Below are positions 22,162-32,479 of a stretch of DNA of 64,000 nt, piece by piece. Location of the stretch: the NCBI GenBank assembly GCA_016709145.1, contig JADJEK010000006.1:294963-358962 (forward strand). Reading direction: 5' to 3'. A program made the translations under genes and the position numbers. Each line of letters begins with the position of its first letter. Position 1 is the first letter of the stretch. Source of the stretch: Planctomycetota bacterium. Lineage in GTDB: Bacteria; Planctomycetota; B15-G4; JADJEK01. Below the pieces are notes generated by a model that was not told where the DNA came from, searched no databases, and saw nothing but the letters and a program-made list of their open reading frames with translations.

Positions 22162-22779
22162 ATGCAGTTCAAGTTCGGTGCGGTCGCGGTGCTCGGTGCT
22201 CTCCTGTTCGCCTCCGTCGGCGATCTCGCGAGCGCGAAGAGCCCGTTGCGCTGGAAGCTCTCGATCGACCTCGATTTCGCGAAGCGCAACCCGGCCGGGC
22301 GCATGGAAGCGAGCACGGCGAAGGGCAGCCAGGTCTACTGGTACGTGGTCTACTCGGTGAAGAACACGCACGAGGAGGCCGTGCCGCTGAACCTGTTCTG
22401 CTCGGCGGTGACCGACGTGAACGAGGACGGCGTCTCCGAGGGGTACTACCCCAAGGCGATCGCCGAGCTGAAGAAGACCTACGGCGACGATCTGCTCGAT
22501 TCGGTCTCCGCGACCGGTCGTGAACTCGCGCCGGGCGAGACCGTCAAGGTCGCCGCAGTGTTCCAGTTCAAGAAGAAGGACGGCTCGTTCGACGAGCGCC
22601 AGGACAAGATCACCGTGAAGGTCGGCGGGTTCTGCGACCCGGTGAAGAAGGACGGTCTGAAGGCCTCCAAGGAAGAGCGCGAGTTCTGGATGAACTTCAA
22701 GCGCCCCGGCGACGAGCACCAGCCGTGGCGTGAATCGCTGCAGTTCGTGTCGACCGAAGAGACGGTCGTTTCGGGCTGA
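22162..22779 (+). CDS. exported protein of unknown function
   Basis: The start ATG 22162 has GGAG at 22152-22155. A signal peptide (MQFKFGAVAVLGALLFASVGDLASA) leads a 180-residue mature part rich in beta-type sequence. It contains YWYVVYSVKNTHEEAVPLNL, resembling an immunoglobulin-like or DUF11-style strand pattern, and two Cys (FCSAV, GFCDPV) that could form a disulfide. No enzyme motif is seen. It follows the prepilin-like gene by 26 bp, so the two are probably co-transcribed. Confidence 0.65.
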   Translation: MQFKFGAVAVLGALLFASVGDLASAKSPLRWKLSIDLDFAKRNPAGRMEASTAKGSQVYWYVVYSVKNTHEEAVPLNLFCSAVTDVNEDGVSEGYYPKAIAELKKTYGDDLLDSVSATGRELAPGETVKVAAVFQFKKKDGSFDERQDKITVKVGGFCDPVKKDGLKASKEEREFWMNFKRPGDEHQPWRESLQFVSTEETVVSG

Positions 22780-22808
22780 TCGACGCCTCCCGATCGCGGG
22801 AACGTCGC

Positions 22809-22848
22809 ACGAAAAACGGCTCCGCGGATCCCGCGGAGCCGTTTTCGT
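22809..22848. terminator. bidirectional-looking hairpin with A- and T-tracts
   Basis: ACGAAAAACGGCTCCGCGG (22809-22827) pairs with CCGCGGAGCCGTTTTCGT (22831-22848) over a 3-nt loop. A-rich and T-rich flanks give a proper U-tract in either direction. It lies 30 bp after the stop at 22779. This is the best intrinsic terminator in the window. Confidence 0.85.
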
Positions 22849-22864
22849 TGCACAATCCGGGCGC

Positions 22865-24529
22865 ATGGAATCCACGACCTCGAGCGCGTTGCTGCTGCTC
22901 GTCGCCGGCCTCGTCGGCGACGACGTCTCACCGCAGTTCGTCGAGGTGTCGCCGGCGCAGTCCGGGCTCGCGCACATCAGCGTCTACGGTTCGCTCGAGA
23001 AGGAACTCATCCTCGAGACCAACGGGCCGGGAATCGCACTCGCCGACTTCGACGGGGACGGCGACCTGGACGTGTTCTGTGGCAACGGCGATCCGCTGTT
23101 CGGCAAGCCGGCCGGAGTCGGTGCCACGCCGTGCCGACTGTTCCGCAACGACGGACGGTTGCGTTTCGTCGACGTGACCGCGCAGAGCGGCGTCACGATC
23201 GAGGGCTTCTGCAACGGAGTCGCCGTGCTCGACGTCGACGGCGACGGGCGCCGCGATCTGTTCGTCGCGCGTCACGGTGGCGACGCGCTGCTGCGCAACG
23301 TCGGCGAGCTGAAGTTCGAGGACGTCAGCGGCACGCTGCCGCGGGCCGGCGCATGGGGCACGAGCGTCGCGGTGTTCGACGCGGATGGCGACGGCGACGT
23401 CGACCTCTACGAAGCGAACTACCTCGCGTTCGACGTGAGCAAGCCGCCGCGCCACGGCCAGGACGGTCGGAACTGCACGTGGTTCGGTCACACCGTGATG
23501 TGCGGTCCGGAAGGGCTGTCGCCCGAAGCGGATCGATTCCTGCGCAACGACGCCGGGACGCTCGTCGATGCCACCGCCGCGCTCGGCTTCGCCACGGTCG
23601 TCCCAAGTTTCGGGCTCGGCGTGCTCGCGGCAGACCTCGATGCGGATGGTCGCTCCGACGTCTACGTCGCCAACGACTCGATGGCGAACTTCGTGTTCTG
23701 GAACCGCGGCGAACGCTTCGAGGAGGACGGCCTGCTGGCGGGCGCGGCGGTGTCCGGAGACGGCCGCGAACAAGCCGGCATGGGAATCGACGTCGGCGAC
23801 GTCGATGGCGACGGCAAACTCGACGTGTTCGTCACCAACTTCTCCGGCGAACCGAACACGCTGTATCGGAACGATGGCGATGGGTTCTTCGACGACGTCA
23901 GCTTCCGTTCGATCCTCGGTCCGCCGTCGTTGACGCGTCTCGGGTGGGGGACCGCGCTCGCGGACTTCGACCTCGATGGCGATCTCGACGTGTTCACGGC
24001 CAACGGGCACGTCTATCCGCAGGCCGATCGAGCCGGCACCGACACGAGCTACGCCCAGCCCTGCGACCTGTTCCGCAACGAGGGTGGCAAGTTCAGCGGG
24101 GTCGCTCCGGCTCATTCGGGCCTCGGCGCGAGCGCGGTGCATCGCGCGGCCGCGTTCGGCGACCTCGACGACGACGGCGATGTCGATGTCGTGGTGGCCG
24201 TGCTCGATGGCGCGGTGCGCCTGCTGCGCAACGACGCGCGCTCGGGCCGCGACGACGATCCGGCGTGGGTCGGCTATCGCCTCGACGCCGGCGCGGGCAA
24301 CCCCGATGGACTCGGTGCGACCGTGGCGCTCGGGACCGCGGTCCGCGTGGCCAAGTCGTCGTTCTCGTTCCAGGCGTCGAACGATCCGCGCGTGACGTTC
24401 GCGGGCTCGCAACTCACCGCGCCGCGAGTCCTCGTACGGTGGCCGGACGGCGCGCGCGAGTCGTACCCGCGTGGCGATCTCGACGCGTGGCACGTCCTCA
24501 CGCGCGGGCAAGGGACGAGCGAGCCATGA
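22865..24529 (+). CDS. FG-GAP/VCBS-repeat protein with ASPIC/UnbV C-terminal domain
   Basis: The 554-residue protein starts at ATG 22865, 16 bp past the terminator, with a short hydrophobic N terminus (STTSSALLLLVAGLVG). It carries about seven repeats of the calcium-binding DxDxDGxxD type (DFDGDGDLDVF, DVDGDGRRDLF, DADGDGDVDLY, DLDADGRSDVY, DLDGDLDVF), typical of beta-propeller blades in the CRTAC1/UnbV group. The C terminus (VLVRWPDGARESYP) matches the ASPIC/UnbV domain. It is probably exported and adhesive or carbohydrate-binding. Its stop overlaps the next gene's ATG. Confidence 0.85.
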   Translation: MESTTSSALLLLVAGLVGDDVSPQFVEVSPAQSGLAHISVYGSLEKELILETNGPGIALADFDGDGDLDVFCGNGDPLFGKPAGVGATPCRLFRNDGRLRFVDVTAQSGVTIEGFCNGVAVLDVDGDGRRDLFVARHGGDALLRNVGELKFEDVSGTLPRAGAWGTSVAVFDADGDGDVDLYEANYLAFDVSKPPRHGQDGRNCTWFGHTVMCGPEGLSPEADRFLRNDAGTLVDATAALGFATVVPSFGLGVLAADLDADGRSDVYVANDSMANFVFWNRGERFEEDGLLAGAAVSGDGREQAGMGIDVGDVDGDGKLDVFVTNFSGEPNTLYRNDGDGFFDDVSFRSILGPPSLTRLGWGTALADFDLDGDLDVFTANGHVYPQADRAGTDTSYAQPCDLFRNEGGKFSGVAPAHSGLGASAVHRAAAFGDLDDDGDVDVVVAVLDGAVRLLRNDARSGRDDDPAWVGYRLDAGAGNPDGLGATVALGTAVRVAKSSFSFQASNDPRVTFAGSQLTAPRVLVRWPDGARESYPRGDLDAWHVLTRGQGTSEP

Positions 24530-25419
24530 TCGTCGCCGTCGCGATCCTGACCGTTCTGCTCGGTGCGCCGTGTGCGGCCGCATTGGACGACGCGGACGCG
24601 CAGACGGCGCGCGCGGAGATCGTCCGAGCGTGCGTCGGTCTGCTGAAACTCGACGAGACCGCCGCCGTGGTCACGCGCGTCGAAGCGCGCTTGCGTGTCG
24701 ATCCCGACTTCGTCGACGGCTTCCTGCTGCTCGGCAACGCGCTCTACCTGGAGAAGCGCTACGGCGAGGCCATCCGCGCGTTCGAAGCCGGGTTGAAACG
24801 CGAGCCCGGCAAAGTCGCGCTGGCGCTTCCGCTCGGGTTCTGTCATTTCGAGCTGGGGCGCGTCGACGATGCCGAACGCTTCTTCGCGGCGCTGGTCCGC
24901 ATACAACCGGACAACCCGAAGGCGCGTTACGGCTACGGCTTCGTGCTCGGCAAGCGCGGAGCGATCGAGGCGATCGCAGAGCTCGAGCGCGCGATCACGA
25001 TCGACCCGAACTACTGGCGCGCCCATGACGCGCTCGGCGACGTGCACTTCGATCGCGGCGAGTTCGCCGCCGCCGAAGCCGCCTACTGCGTGGCATTGCG
25101 TGGCGAAGGATGGCGGCCGTCGACGTGGTACCGGCTCGGTCTCGCGTTGGCGCGGCAGAAGAAGGCCGGCGAATCGAAACAGGCGCTCGCGCGCTATCGC
25201 GAGCTGAACGACCTCGTGACGCGCGTCGACGGCTTGCGGACGCGATTGCTCGCGGAACCCGGCGACGATGACGCTCGCGCGCGCTTGGCGCAGGCGTGGC
25301 TGGAACTGGGACAGACCGCGAAAGCGGTGGGGCTGGCGCGAATCGTGCTCGCGCGCGACGCCACGAACGCGGTCGCTCTCGGCGTCGTCGCGCGCGCCGA
25401 AGGCGCTGCCGATCGCTAG
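24526..25419 (+). CDS. exported TPR-repeat protein
   Basis: ATG 24526 overlaps the upstream stop (ATGA). A signal peptide (MIVAVAILTVLLGAPCAAA) is followed by about five TPR-type helix pairs (DGFLLLGNALYLEKRYGEAI; GFCHFELGRVDDAERFF; AHDALGDVHFDRGEFAAAE) in 297 residues. UnbV proteins and TPR proteins are often paired, so these two probably act together in the periplasm or at the cell surface. The TAG stop lies inside the terminal inverted repeat of the element at 25416, so the original C terminus may have been replaced by the insertion. Confidence 0.75.
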   Translation: MIVAVAILTVLLGAPCAAALDDADAQTARAEIVRACVGLLKLDETAAVVTRVEARLRVDPDFVDGFLLLGNALYLEKRYGEAIRAFEAGLKREPGKVALALPLGFCHFELGRVDDAERFFAALVRIQPDNPKARYGYGFVLGKRGAIEAIAELERAITIDPNYWRAHDALGDVHFDRGEFAAAEAAYCVALRGEGWRPSTWYRLGLALARQKKAGESKQALARYRELNDLVTRVDGLRTRLLAEPGDDDARARLAQAWLELGQTAKAVGLARIVLARDATNAVALGVVARAEGAADR

Positions 25420-25583
25420 CAGCCCGTTGAAGAAGTCCCGTGGCCGCCAGGACGTCGGCATCGTGCCCGAGATCGAGGCGCGAGGAGGAGGCAACTTCCG
25501 GGCAAGTTGGTGACGACGAGCAACGAAGTGCTCGGGCGCGAGGCCCCGTCCTGGCCCGCGAGACTTCTTCAATGGGCTGCTAG
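25416..25583. mobile_element. 168-bp MITE-like palindromic element with 22-bp terminal inverted repeats
   Basis: The left end CTAGCAGCCCGTTGAAGAAG (25416 onward) matches the reverse complement of the right end, CTAGCAGCCCATTGAAGAAG (ending 25583), with one mismatch in 22 bases. Complementarity continues inward with a few gaps to about 55 nt per arm (both arms contain CCAGGACG and end near CCCGAG). An inner CAACTT/AAGTTG hairpin lies near 25494-25511. CTAG at each outer edge could be a 4-bp target duplication. There is no coding capacity. The structure fits a non-autonomous DDE-transposon derivative. Confidence 0.7.
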
Positions 25584-25634
25584 ACTCCCGGGCTTTTCCC
25601 CGGTCGGGGAAGCGCGCAGGTCGGGAGTGGCACG

Positions 25635-26723
25635 GTGGCTCATTCCGTAGTTCTGATTCGTGGGGACGGGATCGGTCCCGAGATCGCCGAGGTCACGCGC
25701 CGAGTCCTCGACGCAACAGGCGTCGAGTTCGACTGGGACGTCGTCGACGCCGGCGCGGCCGTCATGGAGAAGGAAGGCACTCCGCTGCCCGACTCGGTGT
25801 TGCAGAAGATCCGCGCGCAGAAGGTCGCGCTGAAGGCGCCGATCGCGACGCCGGTCGGGACGGGCTTCCGCTCGGTGAACGTCGCGCTGCGGCAGGAACT
25901 CGAGCTCTACGCCTGCGTGCGTCCGTGTCGGACGCTGCCCGGCATCAAGACGCCGTTCAAGGACATCGATCTCGTGATCGTGCGCGAGAACACCGAGGAC
26001 CTCTACGCCGGCATCGAGTTCCAGCGCGGCGCGGCCGACACCCAAGAACTCGTTCAGTTCATCAAGAGCAAGCAGCCGAAGGCCGCTCTGTCCGGCGACG
26101 TCGGCATCTCGATCAAGCCGATCTCGGTCGAGGGCACGCGTCGCATCGTGCGCTTCGCGTTCGAGTACGCCCGCACGCACGGTCGCCGCAAGGTCACCGC
26201 GGTGCACAAGGCGAACATCATGAAGTTCTCGGACGGACTGTTCCTCGAGGTCGCGCACGACGTCGCGAAGGAGTACCTCGACGTCGAGTTCAGCGCGCGC
26301 ATCGTCGACGACATGTGCATGCAGCTCGTCAAGTACCCGGCGCAGTACGACGTGCTCGTGTTGCCGAACCTGTACGGCGACATCATCTCCGACCTCGCGG
26401 CGGGGATGATCGGCGGGCTCGGCGTCGCGCCGGGCGCGAACATCGGCTCGAAGGGCGCGGTGTTCGAAGCCACGCACGGCACGGCTCCGGACATCGCGGG
26501 GTTGAACAAGGCCAACCCGCTCGCCCTGATCCTGTCGGGCGTGATGATGCTGCATCACCTCGGCGAGCACGACGCCGCGCGCCGCGTGCACTCCGCGGTG
26601 CTGTCGGTGCTCGACGAAGGCAAGTTCGTCACGGCGGACCTGCGCGACGATCCCAAGGCGCCAGGCGCGGTCGGCACGCGCGAAATGGGACAAGCGATCA
26701 TCGATCGATTGGTCCACGCATGA
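25635..26723 (+). CDS. icd: isocitrate dehydrogenase, NAD-type (isocitrate/isopropylmalate family)
   Basis: The 362-residue beta-decarboxylating dehydrogenase starts at GTG 25635. Signatures are VLIRGDGIGPEI, the substrate loop VRENTEDLYAGIE, KPISVEGTRRIVRFAFEYA and YGDIISDLAAGMIGGLGVAPGANIG. The RENTEDLYAG form fits isocitrate rather than isopropylmalate dehydrogenases, and the length fits the short NAD-dependent class. It makes 2-oxoglutarate in the TCA cycle. Its stop overlaps the pyruvate kinase ATG. Homoisocitrate or isopropylmalate specificity cannot be fully excluded. Confidence 0.82.
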   Translation: MAHSVVLIRGDGIGPEIAEVTRRVLDATGVEFDWDVVDAGAAVMEKEGTPLPDSVLQKIRAQKVALKAPIATPVGTGFRSVNVALRQELELYACVRPCRTLPGIKTPFKDIDLVIVRENTEDLYAGIEFQRGAADTQELVQFIKSKQPKAALSGDVGISIKPISVEGTRRIVRFAFEYARTHGRRKVTAVHKANIMKFSDGLFLEVAHDVAKEYLDVEFSARIVDDMCMQLVKYPAQYDVLVLPNLYGDIISDLAAGMIGGLGVAPGANIGSKGAVFEATHGTAPDIAGLNKANPLALILSGVMMLHHLGEHDAARRVHSAVLSVLDEGKFVTADLRDDPKAPGAVGTREMGQAIIDRLVHA

Positions 26724-28192
26724 GCCGGCTCGATCACGGCGTCCGCATGACGCGCATCTGCGCGACGCTCGGTCCGGCCAGTTCGTCCGTACCTGCGCTG
26801 ACGGCGCTGGTGCGCGCGGGAATGGACATCGCGCGGCTCAACTTCTCGCACGGCCACCCCGACGAACACGCGCGCGTCGTGCGCCGATTGCGTGCGGTGG
26901 CGCGCAAGGCGGGCCGACCGGTCGCGGCCATGCAAGACCTGCAGGGCCCGCGCATTCGGCTCGGCGACGTCAAGGACGGCGCGGTCGTGTTGCGGACGCG
27001 CAGCGCCGTCCGCGTGGTGTGCGGGCCGACCGGTCGCCGGCTGATCGGCGACGAATCGGCGCTGTCACTGAGCTACGCGGGATTGCCGAAGGACGTGCGT
27101 CCGGGCGAGCGGCTGCTGCTCAAGGACGGCAGCGTGCTGCTCCGCGTGAAGTCGGTGCGCGGCGCCGTGCTGCACACCGTCGTCGAGCGCGGCGGGCGCG
27201 TCACGACGCACGCGGGCCTGAACGCTCCGGACTCGCGATTGCGCGTGCCGGCGTTGACGGCTCGCGACCTCGCGCATCTCGACGCCGGCGTGGCGATGGG
27301 GGTCGACGCCGTCGCGTTGTCGTTCGTGCGTGACGCGCGGGACGTGCATCGTGCCCGGGCGCACCTGCGATCGCGCGGCTCCGAAGCGCTCGTCATCGCG
27401 AAGATCGAACGCGCCGAGGCGCTGTTGAACCTCGACGAGATCCTCGTCGCGGCCGACGGTGTGATCGTCGCGCGCGGCGACCTCGGCGTCGAATGCCCGG
27501 TCGAGACCGTGCCGCTGCTGCAAAAAGACATCATCCGCCGCGCGATGGAGCGGGGCTCGTTCGTGATCACCGCGACGCAGATGCTCGAGTCGATGACCAC
27601 GAGCGAAACGCCCACGCGCGCGGAAGTCTCCGACGTCGCCAACGCGATCCTCGACGGCACCGATGCGGTGATGCTCTCGGGCGAGACCGCGGTCGGCAAG
27701 TTCCCGGCGGCCGCGGTCGCGACCATGGACCGCATCGCGCGCGCGGTCGAGGGCCACGTGCATCTCGATGGCCTGCGCGTACCGCGTGAGTCGTTGTCGG
27801 CGTCCGACTTCGTGTCGGCCGTCGCGCGCTCGGGCGTCGAACTCGCCGAACTCGCCGGGGCACGCGCGCTGGTGCCGTTCACGGCCACCGGGCGCACCGC
27901 GGCGATGCTGTCGGCAGCGCGACCGTCGATCCCGATGTTCGCATTGACCTATCAGGACGCGGTGTGCCGCCGCCTGAACTTCCATCGCGGCATCTTCGCG
28001 CAACGCATCCCGATGAGCGCGACGCTCGATCGGCTGTTCGTTCGCGGCGTCGAACACTTGCGCGCTCGCGGGCTCGTGCATCGCGGAGACGTGGTCGTGC
28101 TGATCGGCGGGTCGAAGCTCGCGCACGCGAGCGCCAACACGATGAAGGTCCTGCGCGTGGGCTCGAACGACCAGCCAGACGCCGGTTCGTGA
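26720..28192 (+). CDS. pyk: pyruvate kinase
   Basis: Pyruvate kinase makes ATP and pyruvate from phosphoenolpyruvate. The 490-residue product shows TRICATLGPASSS, the catalytic Arg/Asn region ARLNFSHG, MQDLQGPRIRLG, LSFVRDARDV, the catalytic Lys block VIAKIERAEAL, ARGDLGVE and MLSGETAVGKFP. A C-terminal allosteric domain follows. ATG 26720 overlaps the icd stop (ATGA), so the two are translationally coupled, an unusual pairing of lower glycolysis with the TCA cycle. Confidence 0.95.
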   Translation: MSRLDHGVRMTRICATLGPASSSVPALTALVRAGMDIARLNFSHGHPDEHARVVRRLRAVARKAGRPVAAMQDLQGPRIRLGDVKDGAVVLRTRSAVRVVCGPTGRRLIGDESALSLSYAGLPKDVRPGERLLLKDGSVLLRVKSVRGAVLHTVVERGGRVTTHAGLNAPDSRLRVPALTARDLAHLDAGVAMGVDAVALSFVRDARDVHRARAHLRSRGSEALVIAKIERAEALLNLDEILVAADGVIVARGDLGVECPVETVPLLQKDIIRRAMERGSFVITATQMLESMTTSETPTRAEVSDVANAILDGTDAVMLSGETAVGKFPAAAVATMDRIARAVEGHVHLDGLRVPRESLSASDFVSAVARSGVELAELAGARALVPFTATGRTAAMLSAARPSIPMFALTYQDAVCRRLNFHRGIFAQRIPMSATLDRLFVRGVEHLRARGLVHRGDVVVLIGGSKLAHASANTMKVLRVGSNDQPDAGS

Positions 28193-28223
28193 AGTCGCGG
28201 CGGCGAGCGTCGTCTCGTCGCGC

Positions 28224-29351
28224 CTACGGGAGGCAGCGGAAGTACTTCGCCAACGTCAAGCCCTGACGCGCGTAGTTCGACGAACTGCCGGGGCCGCCGT
28301 ACCAGCGTTCGCACGTTTCGATCGTGCGGTGGAACTCGAGTCGGAACAGCACCTGGCCGTCGTCGATCAAGAACGGCACGTCGTGCGGTCGCACTTCGAG
28401 CACCGCGGGCGTGCCTCGTAGCGAACCGTCGCCGCCGTGGCCGAACCCGGCGTCGAAGAAGCCGGCGTAGTTCGTGCGTAGTTCGCCGATGCCGACGTCG
28501 TACGCATGCATTTCGGCCGCGAGGTGCAGCGGCACGCGTACACGCTCGCGCGATTGGAAGATGTAGAACTCCTCGGGCTCGAGCAGCAGCCGTCGGGACG
28601 CCGTGGCCGGCAACGGTTCGAAGAACGCGAGTGGATCGTGCGTGCCGATCGACGCGAGGTCGACGACGCCGGTGTAGCCCTTGGCGCGGTAGCCGATGAT
28701 GTCCGAGCCCGGGTCCGGCACCAGACTCACCGCGAGGTGGAAGCCGCCGTCGATGCGCAAATCCGAACTCGCGATGGGGCCGCCGCGTGCGTCGGTGACG
28801 AGCGGCGTCGACGCGTGCTCGGCCGTCGTTCCGGCATCGTCGAGCCGCGTGCGACCTCGCAGCAGACGGATCTGATTGAGGCGTAGGCCGGCCTGCACGC
28901 GCACGGGGAACGAGCGCGGCATGATCTCGAGGAACAGCGGACCGTGGTACCCGGCGCGCACGTCGTCGAACCGTTCGTTCGCGTCCGTGATCACGCGCGT
29001 GAACAAATCGATGCGGCCCGTCGACGACTTCGGATTGCAGCGACCGGACACGTCGGCCGGCAGGCGCAGCGCCTCTTGCAGCGGCACCAGGTAGATGCAG
29101 CCGCGCTCCAGCACGGCGCCTCGTTCGAGATCGAGCGTGTAGAGGCTGAGGTCGCGCAGCCGCTCGGCGACCGGTTCGGTGCGTGGCAGGAAGCCGGCAC
29201 GAATGCGGTACGCGATCGGGCCGAGGCGCAGGTCGAGCGACGTCGGTTGCACCTGATCGGGAGCGAACGGAACTGCAGCCGTGATCGCGCCGTCGTGCGC
29301 GAGCGACTCGAGTTCGTGGTGCGTGAGGATTCCGACCCGGCGCTTCGTCAC
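28224..29351 (-). CDS. dcd: 2'-deoxycytidine 5'-triphosphate deaminase, long type
   Basis: This 375-residue protein resembles the long-form dCTP deaminases of about 360 residues rather than the 190-residue enterobacterial Dcd. It seems to hold two dUTPase-like folds in tandem. Visible blocks are VQPTSLDLRLG, DVSGRCNPKSSTGRIDLFTR and GYHGPLFLEIMPRSFPV in the first half, and RIDGGFHLAVSL, PEEFYIFQSRERVRVP and NYAGFFDAGFGHG in the second. It would turn dCTP into dUTP for thymidylate synthesis. The start is taken as GTG 29351, near the divergent sucC promoter. It converges on pyk with a 31-bp gap. Confidence 0.82.
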   Translation of the reverse strand: MTKRRVGILTHHELESLAHDGAITAAVPFAPDQVQPTSLDLRLGPIAYRIRAGFLPRTEPVAERLRDLSLYTLDLERGAVLERGCIYLVPLQEALRLPADVSGRCNPKSSTGRIDLFTRVITDANERFDDVRAGYHGPLFLEIMPRSFPVRVQAGLRLNQIRLLRGRTRLDDAGTTAEHASTPLVTDARGGPIASSDLRIDGGFHLAVSLVPDPGSDIIGYRAKGYTGVVDLASIGTHDPLAFFEPLPATASRRLLLEPEEFYIFQSRERVRVPLHLAAEMHAYDVGIGELRTNYAGFFDAGFGHGGDGSLRGTPAVLEVRPHDVPFLIDDGQVLFRLEFHRTIETCERWYGGPGSSSNYARQGLTLAKYFRCLP

Positions 29352-29419
29352 GGGCGCGAAGTCTACGGTGCGCACCCGGCGTTTCGGAGCCCGCGCTCGC
29401 ATCCGTCGTGAGTTTCGGT

Positions 29420-29448
29420 TTGACCGCCTTTTGCGATCGCCGTACCTT
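29420..29448 (+). promoter_or_regulatory. candidate sigma70 promoter for sucCD
   Basis: TTGACC (29420-29425), a 17-nt spacer and TACCTT (29443-29448) lie 65 bp before the sucC ATG, in the divergent gap. Confidence 0.55.
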
Positions 29449-29513
29449 CTCACGCTTTCCGAGCCCGACCGCGAAATGGCTCGCGGTGCGCACGGCTCAC
29501 GAGCCGCGAACTC

Positions 29514-30692
<1,179 letters not shown>

Positions 30693-30728
30693 CGCGCCAC
30701 CGAACGAAACCGACGGAGTCCTGATCCC

Positions 30729-31620
<892 letters not shown>

Positions 31621-31640
31621 CGCCGCCGCGGGAGCGCGCG

Positions 31641-32160
31641 ATGGTCGACGCCACCGGCAAGGACGATCCGCTCGCGCGCCTGGGGCCCGAGTCCGCTGCC
31701 CGACGACGTGGCTCGGCCACATCGACCGCGCGGTCTCGGCTCGGCGCTGCCGCTCGCGGTGCTCGGGCTCGCGTTCGCGTCGATCGCGTTCCACGGCGGC
31801 TTCGCGGCATGGGTCGACACTCAATTCGGGCTCATGCGCTGCTATGCCGCAGGATTGGCACTGCTCTTCGTGTTCGTCCTGGGGTTATTCAGGGCGCAGG
31901 CTCGATTGCGTGAACGGCTGCTCGACCTCATGGAAGAGGTGCTGAAGCTGTACTACGGGCCGAATTTCCGCCGGGAGCGGGAGGCCGTCGATATCCTGGT
32001 CCGCGCCCTCGACTCCGAGCAGGAAACGGTGCGAACCGTCGCGATGGGCCACCTGCAGCGGCTGACCGGGCAAGCGTTCGACGACGCTCGGGCCTGGCGC
32101 GACTGGTGGGCCGACCACCGCTCGTCGTTCTCGTCGATGAGGAAGGAAGCCAAGTCGTGA
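31641..32160 (+). CDS. TM protein with HEAT-like C terminus; probable 1-base frame break near 31693
   Basis: The continuous part starts at GTG 31708 (MARPHRPRGLG). A better start is ATG 31641 with GGGAG at 31629-31633 (MVDATGKDDPLARLGPES). That needs one C removed near 31693-31694 to read ESLPDDVARPHRP. Two hydrophobic segments (LPLAVLGLAFASIAF; YAAGLALLFVFVLGLF) precede a cytoplasmic helical part that ends VAMGHLQRLTGQAFDDARAW and RDWWADH, a HEAT/ARM-like module. Function is unknown. Its stop overlaps the tatA GTG start. Confidence 0.6.
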
Positions 32161-32384
32161 CCGTGTTCAACGCGCTCGATTGCGTGCTCTTGTTCGGACT
32201 CGGGACGCAAGAGCTCCTGATCATCCTGGTGATCGTGTTCCTCCTGTTCGGCGCCAGCCGGCTGCCGAAGCTCGCTCGTTCGATGGGCCAGGGCATCACC
32301 GAGTTCAAGAAGGGCCTGAAAGAGCGGCCCGAGGACGACGAGCCCAAGCCGCCCGCGAACACGTCGGGCGACGGCAAGTCCTGA
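32157..32384 (+). CDS. tatA: Sec-independent translocase subunit TatA/E
   Basis: TatA forms the pore-like assembly for folded twin-arginine substrates. The start is GTG 32157, overlapping the previous stop (GTGA), with AGGAAGG at 32140-32146. The 75-residue product has a short TM helix (ELLIILVIVFLLFGASRLPKL) and the conserved Phe-Gly hinge (LFG). An amphipathic helix (LARSMGQGITEFKKGL) and a charged tail follow. No tatB or tatC is seen in the window. Confidence 0.92.
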   Translation: MTVFNALDCVLLFGLGTQELLIILVIVFLLFGASRLPKLARSMGQGITEFKKGLKERPEDDEPKPPANTSGDGKS

Positions 32385-32479
32385 CGTCCGATCGAACCCG
32401 TTCCGCTTGCTCGTCCCGGCGTCTGTCCAGGGACTCGAACTTCGCTTAAGGTGGCGCCGCTTCATTGGAGACCCGTCGC

